DNA of 64,000 nt from Actinoplanes couchii. Lineage in GTDB: Bacteria; Actinomycetota; Actinomycetes; Mycobacteriales; Micromonosporaceae. The DNA lies in the NCBI RefSeq assembly GCF_016862075.1, contig NZ_BOMG01000027.1, positions 1 to 64,000 on the forward strand. The letters are read 5' to 3'. The translations under genes were made by a program, and so were the position numbers. Positions within the stretch are counted from its first letter, which is position 1; the number at the start of each line of letters is the position of its first letter. Below are positions 24,141 through 33,431 of this stretch, piece after piece. Below the pieces are notes generated by a model. It made no database searches. It had not been told where the DNA came from and saw nothing but the letters and a program-made list of their open reading frames with translations.

Positions 24141-24360
24141 GCGCCGGCGCGCACGCCTCCAGGGCACGGACCTGGCCGAGCAGGTGGTCACGGGTGGCGC
24201 CGAGCTCCTCGATGGCGGCGCGCAGCGACTCGGTGCCGCGGACGTCCCCGGCGACGGTCCGGGTGGCGGTCAGCACCTCCATGGTCGCCGTCATCGTGGC
24301 GGCCACGTCCGACAGCTTGCGGGACATCTCTTCACGCAGGAGCAGCAGCAGCGGGTCCAC
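24127..24360 (-). CDS. Small helical protein of unknown function
   Basis: A 77-residue protein from GTG 24360: DPLLLLLREEMSRKLSDVAATM, then a run of Thr/Ala/Val heptads, GTESLRAAIEELGATRDHLLGQVRALEAC. Nearly all helix-forming, with hydrophobic residues at 3-4 spacing, so a coiled coil is likely. It is divergent from the TSUP transporter (start 24487) and convergent with the gene ending at 24140. I cannot assign a role. The frame extends upstream to 24435 but without a good start. Confidence 0.5.
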   Translation of the reverse strand: MDPLLLLLREEMSRKLSDVAATMTATMEVLTATRTVAGDVRGTESLRAAIEELGATRDHLLGQVRALEACAPALSPR

Positions 24361-24486
24361 CAACGGGCACCTCCGGTCTCGGGTGGCGCCTGGGCCACCG
24401 TGCGGACCGTTCTGATCGGCGTGACCGCCGGGCACCTGAGCAACCCGCGAAAGTCGACAATCTCAACTGAATTAGTAGACAAGGCG

Positions 24487-25404
24487 GTGAGCCGTGATGC
24501 AGGCTTGCGCCTCGTGGATCCGATCATGGTGCTCGCCGGCCTCGGGGTCGGCATCATCGTCGGCCTGACCGGCATGGGTGGCGGCGCGCTGATGACCCCG
24601 ATCCTGGTGCTGCTCTTCGGGGTGCATCCGGTCGCGGCGATCTCCAGCGACCTGGCCGCCAGCGCGATCATGAAACCGTTCGGCGGCTGGGTGCACGCCC
24701 GCCGCGGCACGGTCAACTGGGCGCTGGTGCGCTGGCTGTGCGTGGGCAGCATCCCCAGCGCGTTCCTCGGTGTGCTGCTGTTGCGGGCGTTCGGCAGTGA
24801 CGAGGACGTCCAGCACGCCGTCAAGATCGCGCTCGGGGTGGCTCTGCTGCTGGCCGCGGCCGGGATGCTGCTGAAGGCGTGGACCGGGCGACGGGGCGGC
24901 GACGGCCCGCCCGCACCGATCACCGTCCGGCCGATCCCGACCGTACTCATCGGGGTGGTCGGGGGTCTGGTCGTGGGTCTCACCTCGGTCGGCTCCGGCT
25001 CGCTGATCATCGTGGCGCTGCTCGCGCTCTATCCCACACTGCGCGCCAACGACCTGGTCGGTACCGATCTGATCCAGGCGGTCCCGCTGGTCACCGCGGC
25101 GGCGCTGGGCCACGCCTTCTTCGGCGATCTGCAGCTGGACATCGCGGGCGCGGTGATCCTGGGCTCGATCCCGGGTGTGCTGCTCGGCTCCCGGATCTCG
25201 TCGCGTGCGCCCGGCGGCCTGGTCCGGGCCGCGCTGGTGATCGTGCTGCTGGCGAGCGCCCTGAAACTGTTCGACCTGTCCACCACACTGGTCGGCGTGG
25301 TCACCGGCACCGCGATCCTGATCGCCGTCGGCATCGGCGTGGCGGGCCGTTTCCGCAAGCCCCCGGCCGACGCGGAGTCCCCGAAGCTGAGCCGAACCAC
25401 CTGA
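24487..25404 (+). CDS. TSUP (TauE/SafE) family transporter
   Basis: A 305-residue membrane protein with eight or so hydrophobic helices in two related halves. Each half opens with a TSUP motif: GIIVGLTGMGGGALMTPILVLLFGV and GLVVGLTSVGSGSLIIVALL. SSDLAASAIMKPFGGWVH and GTDLIQAVPLVTAAALGH are the matching second motifs. The family exports sulfite, sulfonates or related organic anions. GTG 24487 is the likely start. A weak TCGACA-N16-TAGACA pair (24454-24481) just upstream could be its promoter. No sulfur genes are nearby, so the substrate stays open. Confidence 0.88.
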   Translation: MSRDAGLRLVDPIMVLAGLGVGIIVGLTGMGGGALMTPILVLLFGVHPVAAISSDLAASAIMKPFGGWVHARRGTVNWALVRWLCVGSIPSAFLGVLLLRAFGSDEDVQHAVKIALGVALLLAAAGMLLKAWTGRRGGDGPPAPITVRPIPTVLIGVVGGLVVGLTSVGSGSLIIVALLALYPTLRANDLVGTDLIQAVPLVTAAALGHAFFGDLQLDIAGAVILGSIPGVLLGSRISSRAPGGLVRAALVIVLLASALKLFDLSTTLVGVVTGTAILIAVGIGVAGRFRKPPADAESPKLSRTT

Positions 25405-25433
25405 GAACGGTCAGCCGGGGCTACCGTCGGAGG

Positions 25434-25781
25434 ATGGGCCTCGACTGGAACACGCAACTCCGTGAGCAGCTCGACTGGCACTGGCGGAACCAGCTCCGGC
25501 CACGCTCGGCCAGCCATTTCGGCGGCCCGCCGGTCGACTACGCGACGTTCCCGTGGTCCGGCACCGCGGCCGGCGCCCTGGACCAGCTGGACGAGGCGTA
25601 TGCCCGCTGGCTGGCCGGGGTCGCTGACCTGGGCGAGGAGGGCCTGTCCCGCCCGTGCGGCCCGGCCGAGGGCCCGTTCGCCGCGGAGCCGCTGGCCACG
25701 CTGATCCTGCACATCAACCGCGAGACCATCCACCACGGAGCCGAGATCGCCCTGCTGAGAGACCTACATCAAAACCGCTGA
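25434..25781 (+). CDS. DinB-like protein, apparently internally shortened
   Basis: A 115-residue protein with DinB/YfiT-type elements: WNTQLREQLDWHWRNQLRPR at the start, ASHFGGPPVDYATF in the middle, and LILHINRETIHHGAEIALLRDLH at the end with the metal-site histidines. Usual members of this group have about 50-60 further residues after LRPR, containing the first histidine region and a W-rich loop. Here LRPR runs directly into SASHFGG. This looks like an in-frame deletion; the metal site would lack a ligand. A GGAGG ribosome site precedes ATG 25434. It could still be expressed with altered activity. Confidence 0.65.
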   Translation: MGLDWNTQLREQLDWHWRNQLRPRSASHFGGPPVDYATFPWSGTAAGALDQLDEAYARWLAGVADLGEEGLSRPCGPAEGPFAAEPLATLILHINRETIHHGAEIALLRDLHQNR

Positions 25782-25899
25782 TTTTGTACGGTCCACCAAA
25801 CGGTCCCGTGGCGACCACGCGAGGCGGTCCCTCCTCGAGACCGACCCGCGGCCGCCGGGCCGGATGCGGTGGTCCGGCAGAACCGGGCCGCGACACGCA

Positions 25900-25934
25900 G
25901 CGTGGTGACCTCCGGCGGACGGAGATCACCACGC
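25900..25934. terminator. Hairpin between DinB-like gene and amylopullulanase
   Basis: GCGTGGTGA (25900-25908) pairs with TCACCACGC (25926-25934); flanking ACACG and CGTGT extend it. It lies 14 bases after the stop of the minus-strand amylopullulanase and about 120 bases after the plus-strand DinB-like gene, so it can serve both. Confidence 0.7.
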
Positions 25935-25948
25935 GTGTGCGGGATCGG

Positions 25949-28900
25949 TCAGGACTGGACGAAGACCGCGACCGTCCGGGGCGGAACCGTCAGGGTGCCG
26001 GTGCCGGGGGTGAAGGACGCGGTCCGGGTCACCGGGTCCGCTGAGGACTGCTGGATCGGGTGCAGGGCCACCTTCTTGCCCGCCAGGGCCGGCACCTTCT
26101 GGGTGGCGGCCGTCGTCCCGGCGTTGAAGACGACGGTCACCGACTTCCAGTTCGGGTCCACACCGCGGGTGTCGATCGTCATGGTGATCACGCCCGGGGT
26201 CTCCGAGGTGCCGGAGAGCGGGAACGTCACCCGTTTCTGCACCTGGGCGCCGGTGGCCAGGCCGAACGCCGGGGTCGACTTACGGATGCGGAGCATCTCC
26301 CGGTAGGAGGTGTCGGTCTGGTCGATCGCGGCACAGTCCGGCACCAGGGCGGGGTCGGCGAGCAGCGGGCCGGCGTACGGGTATTTCGCCTCGTTGTCCG
26401 GCTTGGGCGGCAGCCCCCGGCCGAAGCCGTTGCCGTCGGCGCAGTTCCAGATGATCTGGTTGAACCAGTCCCCCGAGTCGTACGAGTTGCGGTCCAGCGA
26501 CTTCGACCGCAGCCGTTCACTGCCGGCGGTGACGAAGCCGGGGCCCTGGCCGAGGATCGTGGTGGCCAGCGCCACCGACTGCGCACGCGCCCGGTCGGCG
26601 GCGGTGGTGGCCTGTGGCAGCTTGTACGCCAGCGAGTCGTACAGGATCTCGTTGTCGTGCGCGTCCACGTAGGTGATCACATCACCGGGGTTCACCGTGT
26701 AGCCCGCCGGTGAGCCGTTGTAGTCGACGTCGGAGCCCTTGACCACGGTGCCGGACGACCCGGTGAACGTGTAGCCGGCCAGGTTGCCGGTGAGCCCGAC
26801 CTTGATCAGGTCCTGGTAGTGCAGCAGACGGGCCCGCTGCTCCTCGGCGGTCCCGTTGACCGGATCCCCGTTCGGCGCCCCGGCCAGCCCGGACACGAAG
26901 CCCTGGATGCGCGGGTTGCCGTCGAAGGGCCCGCCGCCGCGGACCGCGTCCCGGAGCCGGTCGTTGAACGTGGCGATCCCGGTGCCGCCCATGTTCAGCT
27001 GGGTGGCCTGCACGAAGCGCGCGTCGTCCGCGACCTCGCCGAAGTTCCAGCCCTCGCCGTACAGGAAAATGGTCTTGCCGTCGATCCCGTCCTTCGTAAC
27101 GGTGAGCTTGTCGAGGGCGGCACGCACGGCCAGGATGTTCGCTTTCGGATGGTGGCCCATCAGGTCGAAGCGGAACCCGTCGACCTTGTACGCCTTGGCC
27201 CAGGTGACCAGGGAGTCCACCACCAGCTTGCCCATCATGGTGTTCTCCGGCGCGGTGTTGGCACAGCACGTGGAGTTCGCGACGGTCCCGTCCTCGAGCA
27301 GGCGGTGGTAATAGCCGGGCACGATCTGGTCGAGCACCGACTTCGGGTCGACCCCGGCGGCGGCGGTGTGGTTGTAGACGACGTCCATCACCACGCGCAG
27401 TCCGGCCTTGTTGACTCCGGCGACCATCTCCCGGAACTCGCGGGTCCGCTGCGCCGGATCCACCGCGTACCCGCCTTCGGGCACCGTGTAGTGCAGCGGG
27501 TCGTAGCCCCAGTTGTAGCCGTCGGTGGCCGCGACCGCCGCGACGCAGGCCTGCTGTTCGGCCGAGTCGGGCGGCAGCGAGGCCAGGTCACAGGCGGGTT
27601 GCTGCTGGTCGGAGCGCTTTTCCGGGATGGTGGCGAAGTCGAACGCCGGGAGCAGGTGCAGGTGGGTGACTCCGGCGGCGGCGATCCCGGTGAGGTGTTT
27701 CATCCCGGCCGTCTTCGGGTCGGTGAACGCCCGGTAGGTGCCACGGGCCGGAGCCGCCACCGACTCGTCGGCGATGGAGAAATCCCGTACCGACAACTCG
27801 GAGATCTGGATCTTGGCAGTGGGAACCGCGGCCGGCTTCTTCAGCGACGCCCAGCCGGCCGGGACCGACGACGGGTCGGACAGGCTGACGAAGCGGCTGT
27901 GGGTGGAGTTCGTGGTGAGCGCGACCGAGTACGGGTCGGTCACCGAGGCCGTCTCGATCTTCTGGGTGGCGGGTTGCCACGCGGTCACCCGGAACCGGTA
28001 GTCCTTCCCGGCCCAGTCGCCGCGCCCGGACCACACGCCGGTGCGGGCGTCCCTGGTCAACGGCGTCAGCGCCGTGCCGACCTCCAGCTGCACGTCCCGA
28101 GCGGTCGGCGCCCAGACCGCGACGCTGGCCTTCCGCCCGTCGACGACCGGCCCGAGTGTGGCGGATGCCGCGCTCCGGTAGACGTCGTCGAGGACCCCGG
28201 CGAGCTGGACCCCGGTGGCGGCGATCAGCTTCCCGTCGGCGGCCAGCTCGGCGACCACCACCTCACCCCGCAGGATGTCCGTGACGGCCGACCTGTCGAG
28301 TTTGAAGGCGTCGTACTGCCACAGGTGCGGGAACTTCTTGCGCTGCGCCTCGGACAGCGAAGCGGCTTTCAGGTCGATGGTCCGGAACGTTCCGGTCAGC
28401 GCGCCGTCGGCGACCCCGATCCCACCGGTCGGTGAGTAGGCCAGCTGGTAGACCTTGCCGTCCGTGGACGCCCCGGTCTTCCAGGCGATCGTCCCCCGGT
28501 CGATCCACACCGCCGCCGACTTCGTCACGTCGATGACGCCGCCGCCAGCGGTCTTGACCAGTGGCAGCAGCCGGGTCTCCTGGCCGGCCAGCAGCCAGAC
28601 CTCCCGCCCGGCCTTGGCGAAGTCCAGCGACTGGTCGGTGGGCAGATCCTTGGTGTCGCCGTTGTGCAGGATGTAGCTGAGCGAGGGCGCGCCGGCCGCG
28701 AGCGGCACCTCGAACACCGCGCCGAAGCTGTCGATCCGGGCCGGGAGCAGCGGCGCCGACCAGTCGGTCGGGCCGGCCGCGCCGGACCAGACGTGCAGAC
28801 CCCAGCCGTCGTAGTTCCCGTCGGCCCGCTTCCAGTGGATGATCGCTGTGGACTCGTCAGGCACAGGATCAGGTTGCCCGGTTGCCGCCTGTCGTGTCGG

Positions 28901-31318
28901 GTAGACCGCGGTATCTCCCTGCTTGAGCCAGATCTCCGGATTCGCGGACACGTCGATCGTCCGGTCGGCGGCGGTGTCCTTGACCCCGTCGTCGCCGACC
29001 ACGATGAAACCGACCGACTTCGCGCCGGGTTTCAACTTCACGTAGGCGAAGCGCCCGTAGGAGTCCTGCCCGGTGAACGGCTGCCCGTCCGGATAGGTGG
29101 TCACCATCGACGCATCGACGTCACCCCACACGTAGAGGTTCTGGTCGTCGTACTTCCCGTCGGTGCGCTGGTAGTGCACGACCGCGTACCCGGCGGTGGA
29201 GGTGGCCGGCGGGGTGCCGACACCGATGTTCACCGCGGACGACGCGAGCCGCCCTCTGCTGTCGCGGACCACCGCCTTGTAGCGCACCGGGGTCTTCCCG
29301 GCGAGCCCGGTCAGGTCGTGGAAGATCCGGTAGGGCGCCCGGTTCACGGTGCCGAGCAGCTGCCACGGGCCGTCGCCGACCTGGGCGGCGAAGGTCACGG
29401 TCGACAGCGGGTCACCGGTGACGTCGGCGACGATCTCGGTGCGGGTGGGGACGAGTGCGCCCGGCTTCGGGCTGCTGATGGTCACCGACGGACCGTTTGC
29501 CGGTACGGCCACCGCGGCGCCCGCCTTCAGCACGATCGACGACAGAGCCGGAACGGTGACGGTGATCCGGCCGTCGGCGCCCGACGACGTGCTGCTCGCA
29601 CCGCCGTACACGCCGGTGAAGGTGGTGTTCGGGGTCGCCGTGGGGAACGAGACGGTGCGGCTGGTGGTGGCGTTGTTGACCGCGACCACGTATTCGGCAC
29701 GCTTGGCCCGGTCGATGCGGGAGGCCGCGAAGACCCCGTCGGCGGCGTAACGGGTGGTCTGCGCGCCGGTGACCAGCGCCGGGTGCGCCTTACGGAGTTT
29801 CGCCAGGTCGGCGATGGTCCGGTAGAGCGGGTGCGCGGTGTTGTAGTTGTCCACCGCGTGGGTGCGGTCGGTGCCGATCAGGTCGTCGTCCAGGTAGTCC
29901 GCACTCCGGCTGGCGAACAGGTCCTGACGGGCGTCCTTGTCGCCGCCCGGCCCGGTGAAGCCCTGCTCGTCACCGGAGTAGACGACCGGCTGGCCACGGG
30001 TCAGGAACATCAGCTCGTGCGCCAACTGGTCCCGCTTGAGCTGGGTGTCGGCGGTCGCGGTGGCGGCGATGAACGAACCGATCCGGCCCATGTCGTGGTT
30101 GCCGAGGAAGGTCGGCAACCGGTCCGCGCCGGTGTCCCGGGCGGTGTAGAGGTCGTCCTTGGCGTAGAGGTCGGACAGTGCCTCGGCGCCGCTGTTGCCG
30201 GTGACAAAACCGCGGGCCGCCTCCTGGAACGAGAAGTCCAGCGTGGCCGGGAGCTTGCCCTGGCGTACATAAGCGGACTGGATCTCCTGATCCGCGCTGT
30301 AGACCTCGCCGAACGTGAAGAAGCCCGGCTTGGCGGCCTTCTCGATGCCCGGCTGCCACTGCTGCCAGAACTCCATGTTGGAGTGCTTGACGGTGTCCAG
30401 GCGGTAGCCGTCGATGCCGGTGTCCCGGATCCAGTCCGCGTAGATCTTCGTCATGCCCCGGACCACCTCGGGACGCTCGGTCCACAGGTCGTCGAGGCCG
30501 AAGAAGTCGCCGTACTCGCTGTTCTCGCCGGCGAACGTCGAGTCACCGCGGTTGTGGTACATGGTCACGTCGTTCAGCCACGACGGCTTCTTGACCGTCT
30601 TGTCTTTTTCACTGCCGAAGATCGGCGTGTACGGGAACGAGGTCGTGTCGGTGGCCGGGAACCGCTGCGACGTGGCGTAGTCGCGGTCGTCGAAGGGCTG
30701 CCCGTCGACGTCGGTGTAGGGCGAGTCCGCCTTGTCGACGTAGGTGTAGGTGTCCTCGGCGTACTTGATGACGTCCGCGGTGTGGTTGACGATGATGTCC
30801 AGGTAGATCTTCAGGCCCCGCCGGTGCGCCAGATCGACGAGCCGTTTCAGGTCGGCGTTGGTGCCGAAGTGCGGGTCCACCTGGGTGAAGTCGGTGATCC
30901 AGTACCCGTGGTACCCGGCGCTGACGTCGGCGCCGGCGCCCTGGACGGGACGGTTCTTGAAGACCGGGGCGAGCCAGATCGCGGTGGTGCCGAGCCCCTG
31001 GATGTAGTCCAGGCGGTCGATCACGCCCTGTAGGTCGCCGCCGTGGTAGAAGCCCTTGTCGGTGGGGTCGTAACCGGTGGACAGCCGGTCACCTTTGAGC
31101 CCACCCAGATCGTTCTTCGGGTTTCCGTTGGCGAACCGGTCCGGCAGGACGAAATAGAACTGTTCGCCGCTGGAGGCGCGGTCGGAACCCCAGTTCGCGA
31201 CTACCGCGTCGCTGGGAGCTTTCGGAGCGGCCGCCTGAGCCTGAGCCGCCGGGACGGCGAGGAGGGGAAGGAACAGGCTGAGCAGCGCGGTGCCCAGCCT
31301 TACTCTTTTCGGTGCCAT
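25949..31318 (-). CDS. Secreted amylopullulanase: alpha-amylase plus pullulanase double enzyme
   Basis: A 1789-residue exported protein cleaving alpha-1,4 and alpha-1,6 links of starch or pullulan. A signal peptide (about residues 1-30, ending AVPAAQAQA) is followed by a GH13 amylase domain with Asp308 (GYRLDTVKH), Glu338 (TFGEVY) and Asp409 (GNHDMGR). Beta-sandwich and CBM41-like modules follow (about 640-920, two copies of a motif like VVHYQRTDGKYDDQNLYVWG). The second half is a pullulanase-type GH13 with YNWGYDPLHYTVPEG, Asp1385 (GFRFDLMGHH), Glu1422 (YGEGWNFGE) and Asp1555 (DAHDNE). Both triads are complete. ATG 31318 has GGAAGG 9 bases upstream. Divergent from the LacI regulator; an operator-like palindrome lies between. 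Confidence 0.95.
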   Translation of the reverse strand: MAPKRVRLGTALLSLFLPLLAVPAAQAQAAAPKAPSDAVVANWGSDRASSGEQFYFVLPDRFANGNPKNDLGGLKGDRLSTGYDPTDKGFYHGGDLQGVIDRLDYIQGLGTTAIWLAPVFKNRPVQGAGADVSAGYHGYWITDFTQVDPHFGTNADLKRLVDLAHRRGLKIYLDIIVNHTADVIKYAEDTYTYVDKADSPYTDVDGQPFDDRDYATSQRFPATDTTSFPYTPIFGSEKDKTVKKPSWLNDVTMYHNRGDSTFAGENSEYGDFFGLDDLWTERPEVVRGMTKIYADWIRDTGIDGYRLDTVKHSNMEFWQQWQPGIEKAAKPGFFTFGEVYSADQEIQSAYVRQGKLPATLDFSFQEAARGFVTGNSGAEALSDLYAKDDLYTARDTGADRLPTFLGNHDMGRIGSFIAATATADTQLKRDQLAHELMFLTRGQPVVYSGDEQGFTGPGGDKDARQDLFASRSADYLDDDLIGTDRTHAVDNYNTAHPLYRTIADLAKLRKAHPALVTGAQTTRYAADGVFAASRIDRAKRAEYVVAVNNATTSRTVSFPTATPNTTFTGVYGGASSTSSGADGRITVTVPALSSIVLKAGAAVAVPANGPSVTISSPKPGALVPTRTEIVADVTGDPLSTVTFAAQVGDGPWQLLGTVNRAPYRIFHDLTGLAGKTPVRYKAVVRDSRGRLASSAVNIGVGTPPATSTAGYAVVHYQRTDGKYDDQNLYVWGDVDASMVTTYPDGQPFTGQDSYGRFAYVKLKPGAKSVGFIVVGDDGVKDTAADRTIDVSANPEIWLKQGDTAVYPTRQAATGQPDPVPDESTAIIHWKRADGNYDGWGLHVWSGAAGPTDWSAPLLPARIDSFGAVFEVPLAAGAPSLSYILHNGDTKDLPTDQSLDFAKAGREVWLLAGQETRLLPLVKTAGGGVIDVTKSAAVWIDRGTIAWKTGASTDGKVYQLAYSPTGGIGVADGALTGTFRTIDLKAASLSEAQRKKFPHLWQYDAFKLDRSAVTDILRGEVVVAELAADGKLIAATGVQLAGVLDDVYRSAASATLGPVVDGRKASVAVWAPTARDVQLEVGTALTPLTRDARTGVWSGRGDWAGKDYRFRVTAWQPATQKIETASVTDPYSVALTTNSTHSRFVSLSDPSSVPAGWASLKKPAAVPTAKIQISELSVRDFSIADESVAAPARGTYRAFTDPKTAGMKHLTGIAAAGVTHLHLLPAFDFATIPEKRSDQQQPACDLASLPPDSAEQQACVAAVAATDGYNWGYDPLHYTVPEGGYAVDPAQRTREFREMVAGVNKAGLRVVMDVVYNHTAAAGVDPKSVLDQIVPGYYHRLLEDGTVANSTCCANTAPENTMMGKLVVDSLVTWAKAYKVDGFRFDLMGHHPKANILAVRAALDKLTVTKDGIDGKTIFLYGEGWNFGEVADDARFVQATQLNMGGTGIATFNDRLRDAVRGGGPFDGNPRIQGFVSGLAGAPNGDPVNGTAEEQRARLLHYQDLIKVGLTGNLAGYTFTGSSGTVVKGSDVDYNGSPAGYTVNPGDVITYVDAHDNEILYDSLAYKLPQATTAADRARAQSVALATTILGQGPGFVTAGSERLRSKSLDRNSYDSGDWFNQIIWNCADGNGFGRGLPPKPDNEAKYPYAGPLLADPALVPDCAAIDQTDTSYREMLRIRKSTPAFGLATGAQVQKRVTFPLSGTSETPGVITMTIDTRGVDPNWKSVTVVFNAGTTAATQKVPALAGKKVALHPIQQSSADPVTRTASFTPGTGTLTVPPRTVAVFVQS

Positions 31319-31430
31319 GACGCGCACCCTTCCGATTCGGTGGTATCGGATCGATTGTCATTCATATTCGCAGCCCCACGGGCCGCTGCATCGAGGGATC
31401 AACCTGTATCGTTCTTGCCGCCGGACGTTA

Positions 31431-31442
31431 GCAAGGTCTTGC
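31431..31442. promoter_or_regulatory. MalR-type operator GCAAG-N2-CTTGC
   Basis: GCAAGGTCTTGC is an inverted repeat of GCAAG with a two-base centre. It lies between the amylopullulanase (start 31318) and the lacI-type gene (start 31503). A further CTTGC half-site is at 31414-31418. The same palindrome occurs upstream of malE, which points to one shared regulator, most simply the LacI-type protein encoded next to it. Confidence 0.7.
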
Positions 31443-31502
31443 ATCCAATGGAAGACCTTTCAGGACCATGCCCGGCATGCGACAGACGACTAGAGTGGGA
31501 CC

Positions 31503-32537
31503 ATGCGTGCGCGAATGGCCGATATCGCCAAACAGGCTCAGGTCAGTGAGGCGACGGTGTCGCGTGTCATTAACGACCGCCCCGGCGTCTCCGCTGAAAC
31601 AAGACAGGCGGTCCTGACCGCCCTCGACGTACTCGGATACGAACGGCCGGAACGCCTTCGCAAACGCAGTGCCGGACTTGTCGGTCTCGTGGTTCCCGAG
31701 CTGGAGAACCCGATCTTTCCCGCATTCGCGCAGGTGGTGGAATCGTCACTGGCCCAGCACGGTTACACGCCGGTGCTCTGCACCCAGTCGCCGGGCGGCG
31801 TGACCGAGGACGAGTACGTGGAGATGCTCCTGGACCGTCAGGTCTCCGGCATCGTCTTCATCTCGTCGCTGGCCGCCGACACCACCTCGGACCGCTCCCG
31901 TTATCAGCGCCTGCTCGACCGGCCGCTGCCGATCGTGCTGGTCAACAGCTTCGCCAAGGAGCTGGAGGCGCCGTTCGTGTCGTGCGACGACCGGACGGCC
32001 GGCGAGCTGGCGGTCACCCACCTGGTCGCTCTCGGACACCGGCGGATCGGCCTGATCTCCGGCCCGAACCGGTTCATCACCACCCAGCGCAAGCTGGCGG
32101 GCTACCGGACGGCGCTCAAGCGTGAGCTGGGCATCGCCGACGCCGACCTGGACGAGCTGGTCTCGCTGACGCTGTTCGGCGTCGAGGGTGGCGAGGTCGC
32201 CGCGGAACGACTGATCGCCAAGGGCGCCACCGGCATCATCTGCGCCTCGGACATGATGGCGCTCGGCGCGATCCGGGCCGTCCGGCGCCGCGGGCTGCGG
32301 GTTCCGGAGGACGTGTCGGTGATCGGTTTCGACGACTCGACACTCATCCCGTTCACCGACCCGCCACTGACCACGCTGCGCCAGCCGGTCGCGTCGATGG
32401 CGGTGGCCGCGGTCCGTTCCCTGGTCGACGAGATCAACGGGCACGGGGCGCCGCACTCGGAGTACCTTTTCCATCCCGAACTCGTGGTGCGGAACTCGAC
32501 CGCGATCGCACCGACCCGGGCGGCCGTTCCGGCCTGA
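31503..32537 (+). CDS. malR: LacI-family regulator, probable maltose/maltodextrin repressor (MalR)
   Basis: A 344-residue repressor. The N-terminal HTH reads MADIAKQAQVSEATVSRVIND (within residues 5-25), followed by the hinge helix region TALDVLGYERPERLRK. The periplasmic-binding-protein-like domain has GLVVPELENPIFPAFAQVVE, SFVSCDDR-like and GFDDSTLIPFTDPPLTTLRQP motifs, all standard for LacI. The 5' flank is shared with the amylopullulanase and the 3' flank with malG, both starch/maltodextrin genes. That context, not specificity residues, supports the MalR assignment. A strong hairpin follows. Confidence 0.88.
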   Translation: MRARMADIAKQAQVSEATVSRVINDRPGVSAETRQAVLTALDVLGYERPERLRKRSAGLVGLVVPELENPIFPAFAQVVESSLAQHGYTPVLCTQSPGGVTEDEYVEMLLDRQVSGIVFISSLAADTTSDRSRYQRLLDRPLPIVLVNSFAKELEAPFVSCDDRTAGELAVTHLVALGHRRIGLISGPNRFITTQRKLAGYRTALKRELGIADADLDELVSLTLFGVEGGEVAAERLIAKGATGIICASDMMALGAIRAVRRRGLRVPEDVSVIGFDDSTLIPFTDPPLTTLRQPVASMAVAAVRSLVDEINGHGAPHSEYLFHPELVVRNSTAIAPTRAAVPA

Positions 32538-32551
32538 CGCCCTTGACGGAA

Positions 32552-32585
32552 AACGCCGATATTCCGGTTCCGGAATATCGGCGTT
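32552..32585. terminator. Bidirectional terminator between malR and malG
   Basis: AACGCCGATATTCCG (32552-32566) pairs exactly with CGGAATATCGGCGTT (32571-32585) around GTTC. TCTCTTTT follows on the plus strand. It lies between the convergent regulator and malG stops. Confidence 0.9.
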
Positions 32586-32600
32586 CTCTTTTACCTCCGA

Positions 32601-33431
32601 TCAACCCTTCGTGCCGCCGGCGGTAAGACCCGACACGAGATGCTTCTGGGCGAACAGGAATACGATTCCGGCCGGGATCGTGACGAGCACGGCCGCCGCG
32701 GTCAGGTATTCCCACTGCGCATTGAACTGCGGAACGAACTGCTGCAGCCCGTACGCCAGGGTGAATTTGTCGTCGGTCTGGGTAAAGGCCGACGCGTAGG
32801 CCACCTCGCCCCACGCGGTGAGGAACGAGTAGAAGCCGGTGACCGCGATGGCCGGGCGGGCCAGCGGCAGGATCACCCGCCAGAACGTCCGGAACGGACC
32901 GCACCCGTCCAGCGACGCCGCCTCGTCCAGCGACGTCGGGATCGAGTCGAAGTACCCCTTCAGCATCCATGCGCAGAACGGCACCGCGATGGTCAGGTAC
33001 GCGATGACCAGCGACGGCAGCGTGTTGATCAGCCCCAGCGTCGACATGATCGAGTAGATCGGCACGATCAGGATCGACACCGGGAACATCTGGGTGACCA
33101 GGAAGACCATCATCAGCGACCGGCGGCCCGGGAAGTTGAACCGGGACAGCGCGTACCCGGTGGTGGCCGAGAAGAAGATGCCGATCAGCATCGTCAGGCT
33201 CGCCACGATCACCGAATTCAGGAACCACTCCGGGAAACGCGTCTCGAACAGCACGTACCGGTAGTTGGCCAGCGTCGGGTCCTTGATCAGGGTGATCTCG
33301 GTGCTCTGCACGGCGTACCCGGGCTTGAACGAGGAGAGCACCACCCACAGGATCGGGCCGACCGCGATCAGGGAGGCCAGGATCAGTGTGGTGTGCAGCG
33401 CGATCGACTTGCCCTTGGTCCGGCCGGCCAT
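32601..33431 (-). CDS. malG: Maltodextrin ABC transporter permease MalG
   Basis: A 276-residue membrane permease with six hydrophobic helices. The conserved cytoplasmic loop for ATPase contact, the EAA motif, reads DEAASLDGCGPFRTFWRVILPLARPA with the expected G spacing. It pairs with MalF to form the transport channel. The start is ATG 33431, which shares one base with the malF stop (TGATG). GTG 33437 is possible too. No ATP-binding subunit gene lies in the operon; as in other actinobacteria, a shared MsmK-type ATPase encoded elsewhere is probably used. Confidence 0.93.
   Translation of the reverse strand: MAGRTKGKSIALHTTLILASLIAVGPILWVVLSSFKPGYAVQSTEITLIKDPTLANYRYVLFETRFPEWFLNSVIVASLTMLIGIFFSATTGYALSRFNFPGRRSLMMVFLVTQMFPVSILIVPIYSIMSTLGLINTLPSLVIAYLTIAVPFCAWMLKGYFDSIPTSLDEAASLDGCGPFRTFWRVILPLARPAIAVTGFYSFLTAWGEVAYASAFTQTDDKFTLAYGLQQFVPQFNAQWEYLTAAAVLVTIPAGIVFLFAQKHLVSGLTAGGTKG

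Noticed and set aside
28664..31033. 789-residue plus-strand open frame opposite the amylopullulanase
   Set aside because: Val/Gly/Arg-biased antisense of a GC-rich gene; the opposite strand has intact catalytic motifs and a signal peptide.
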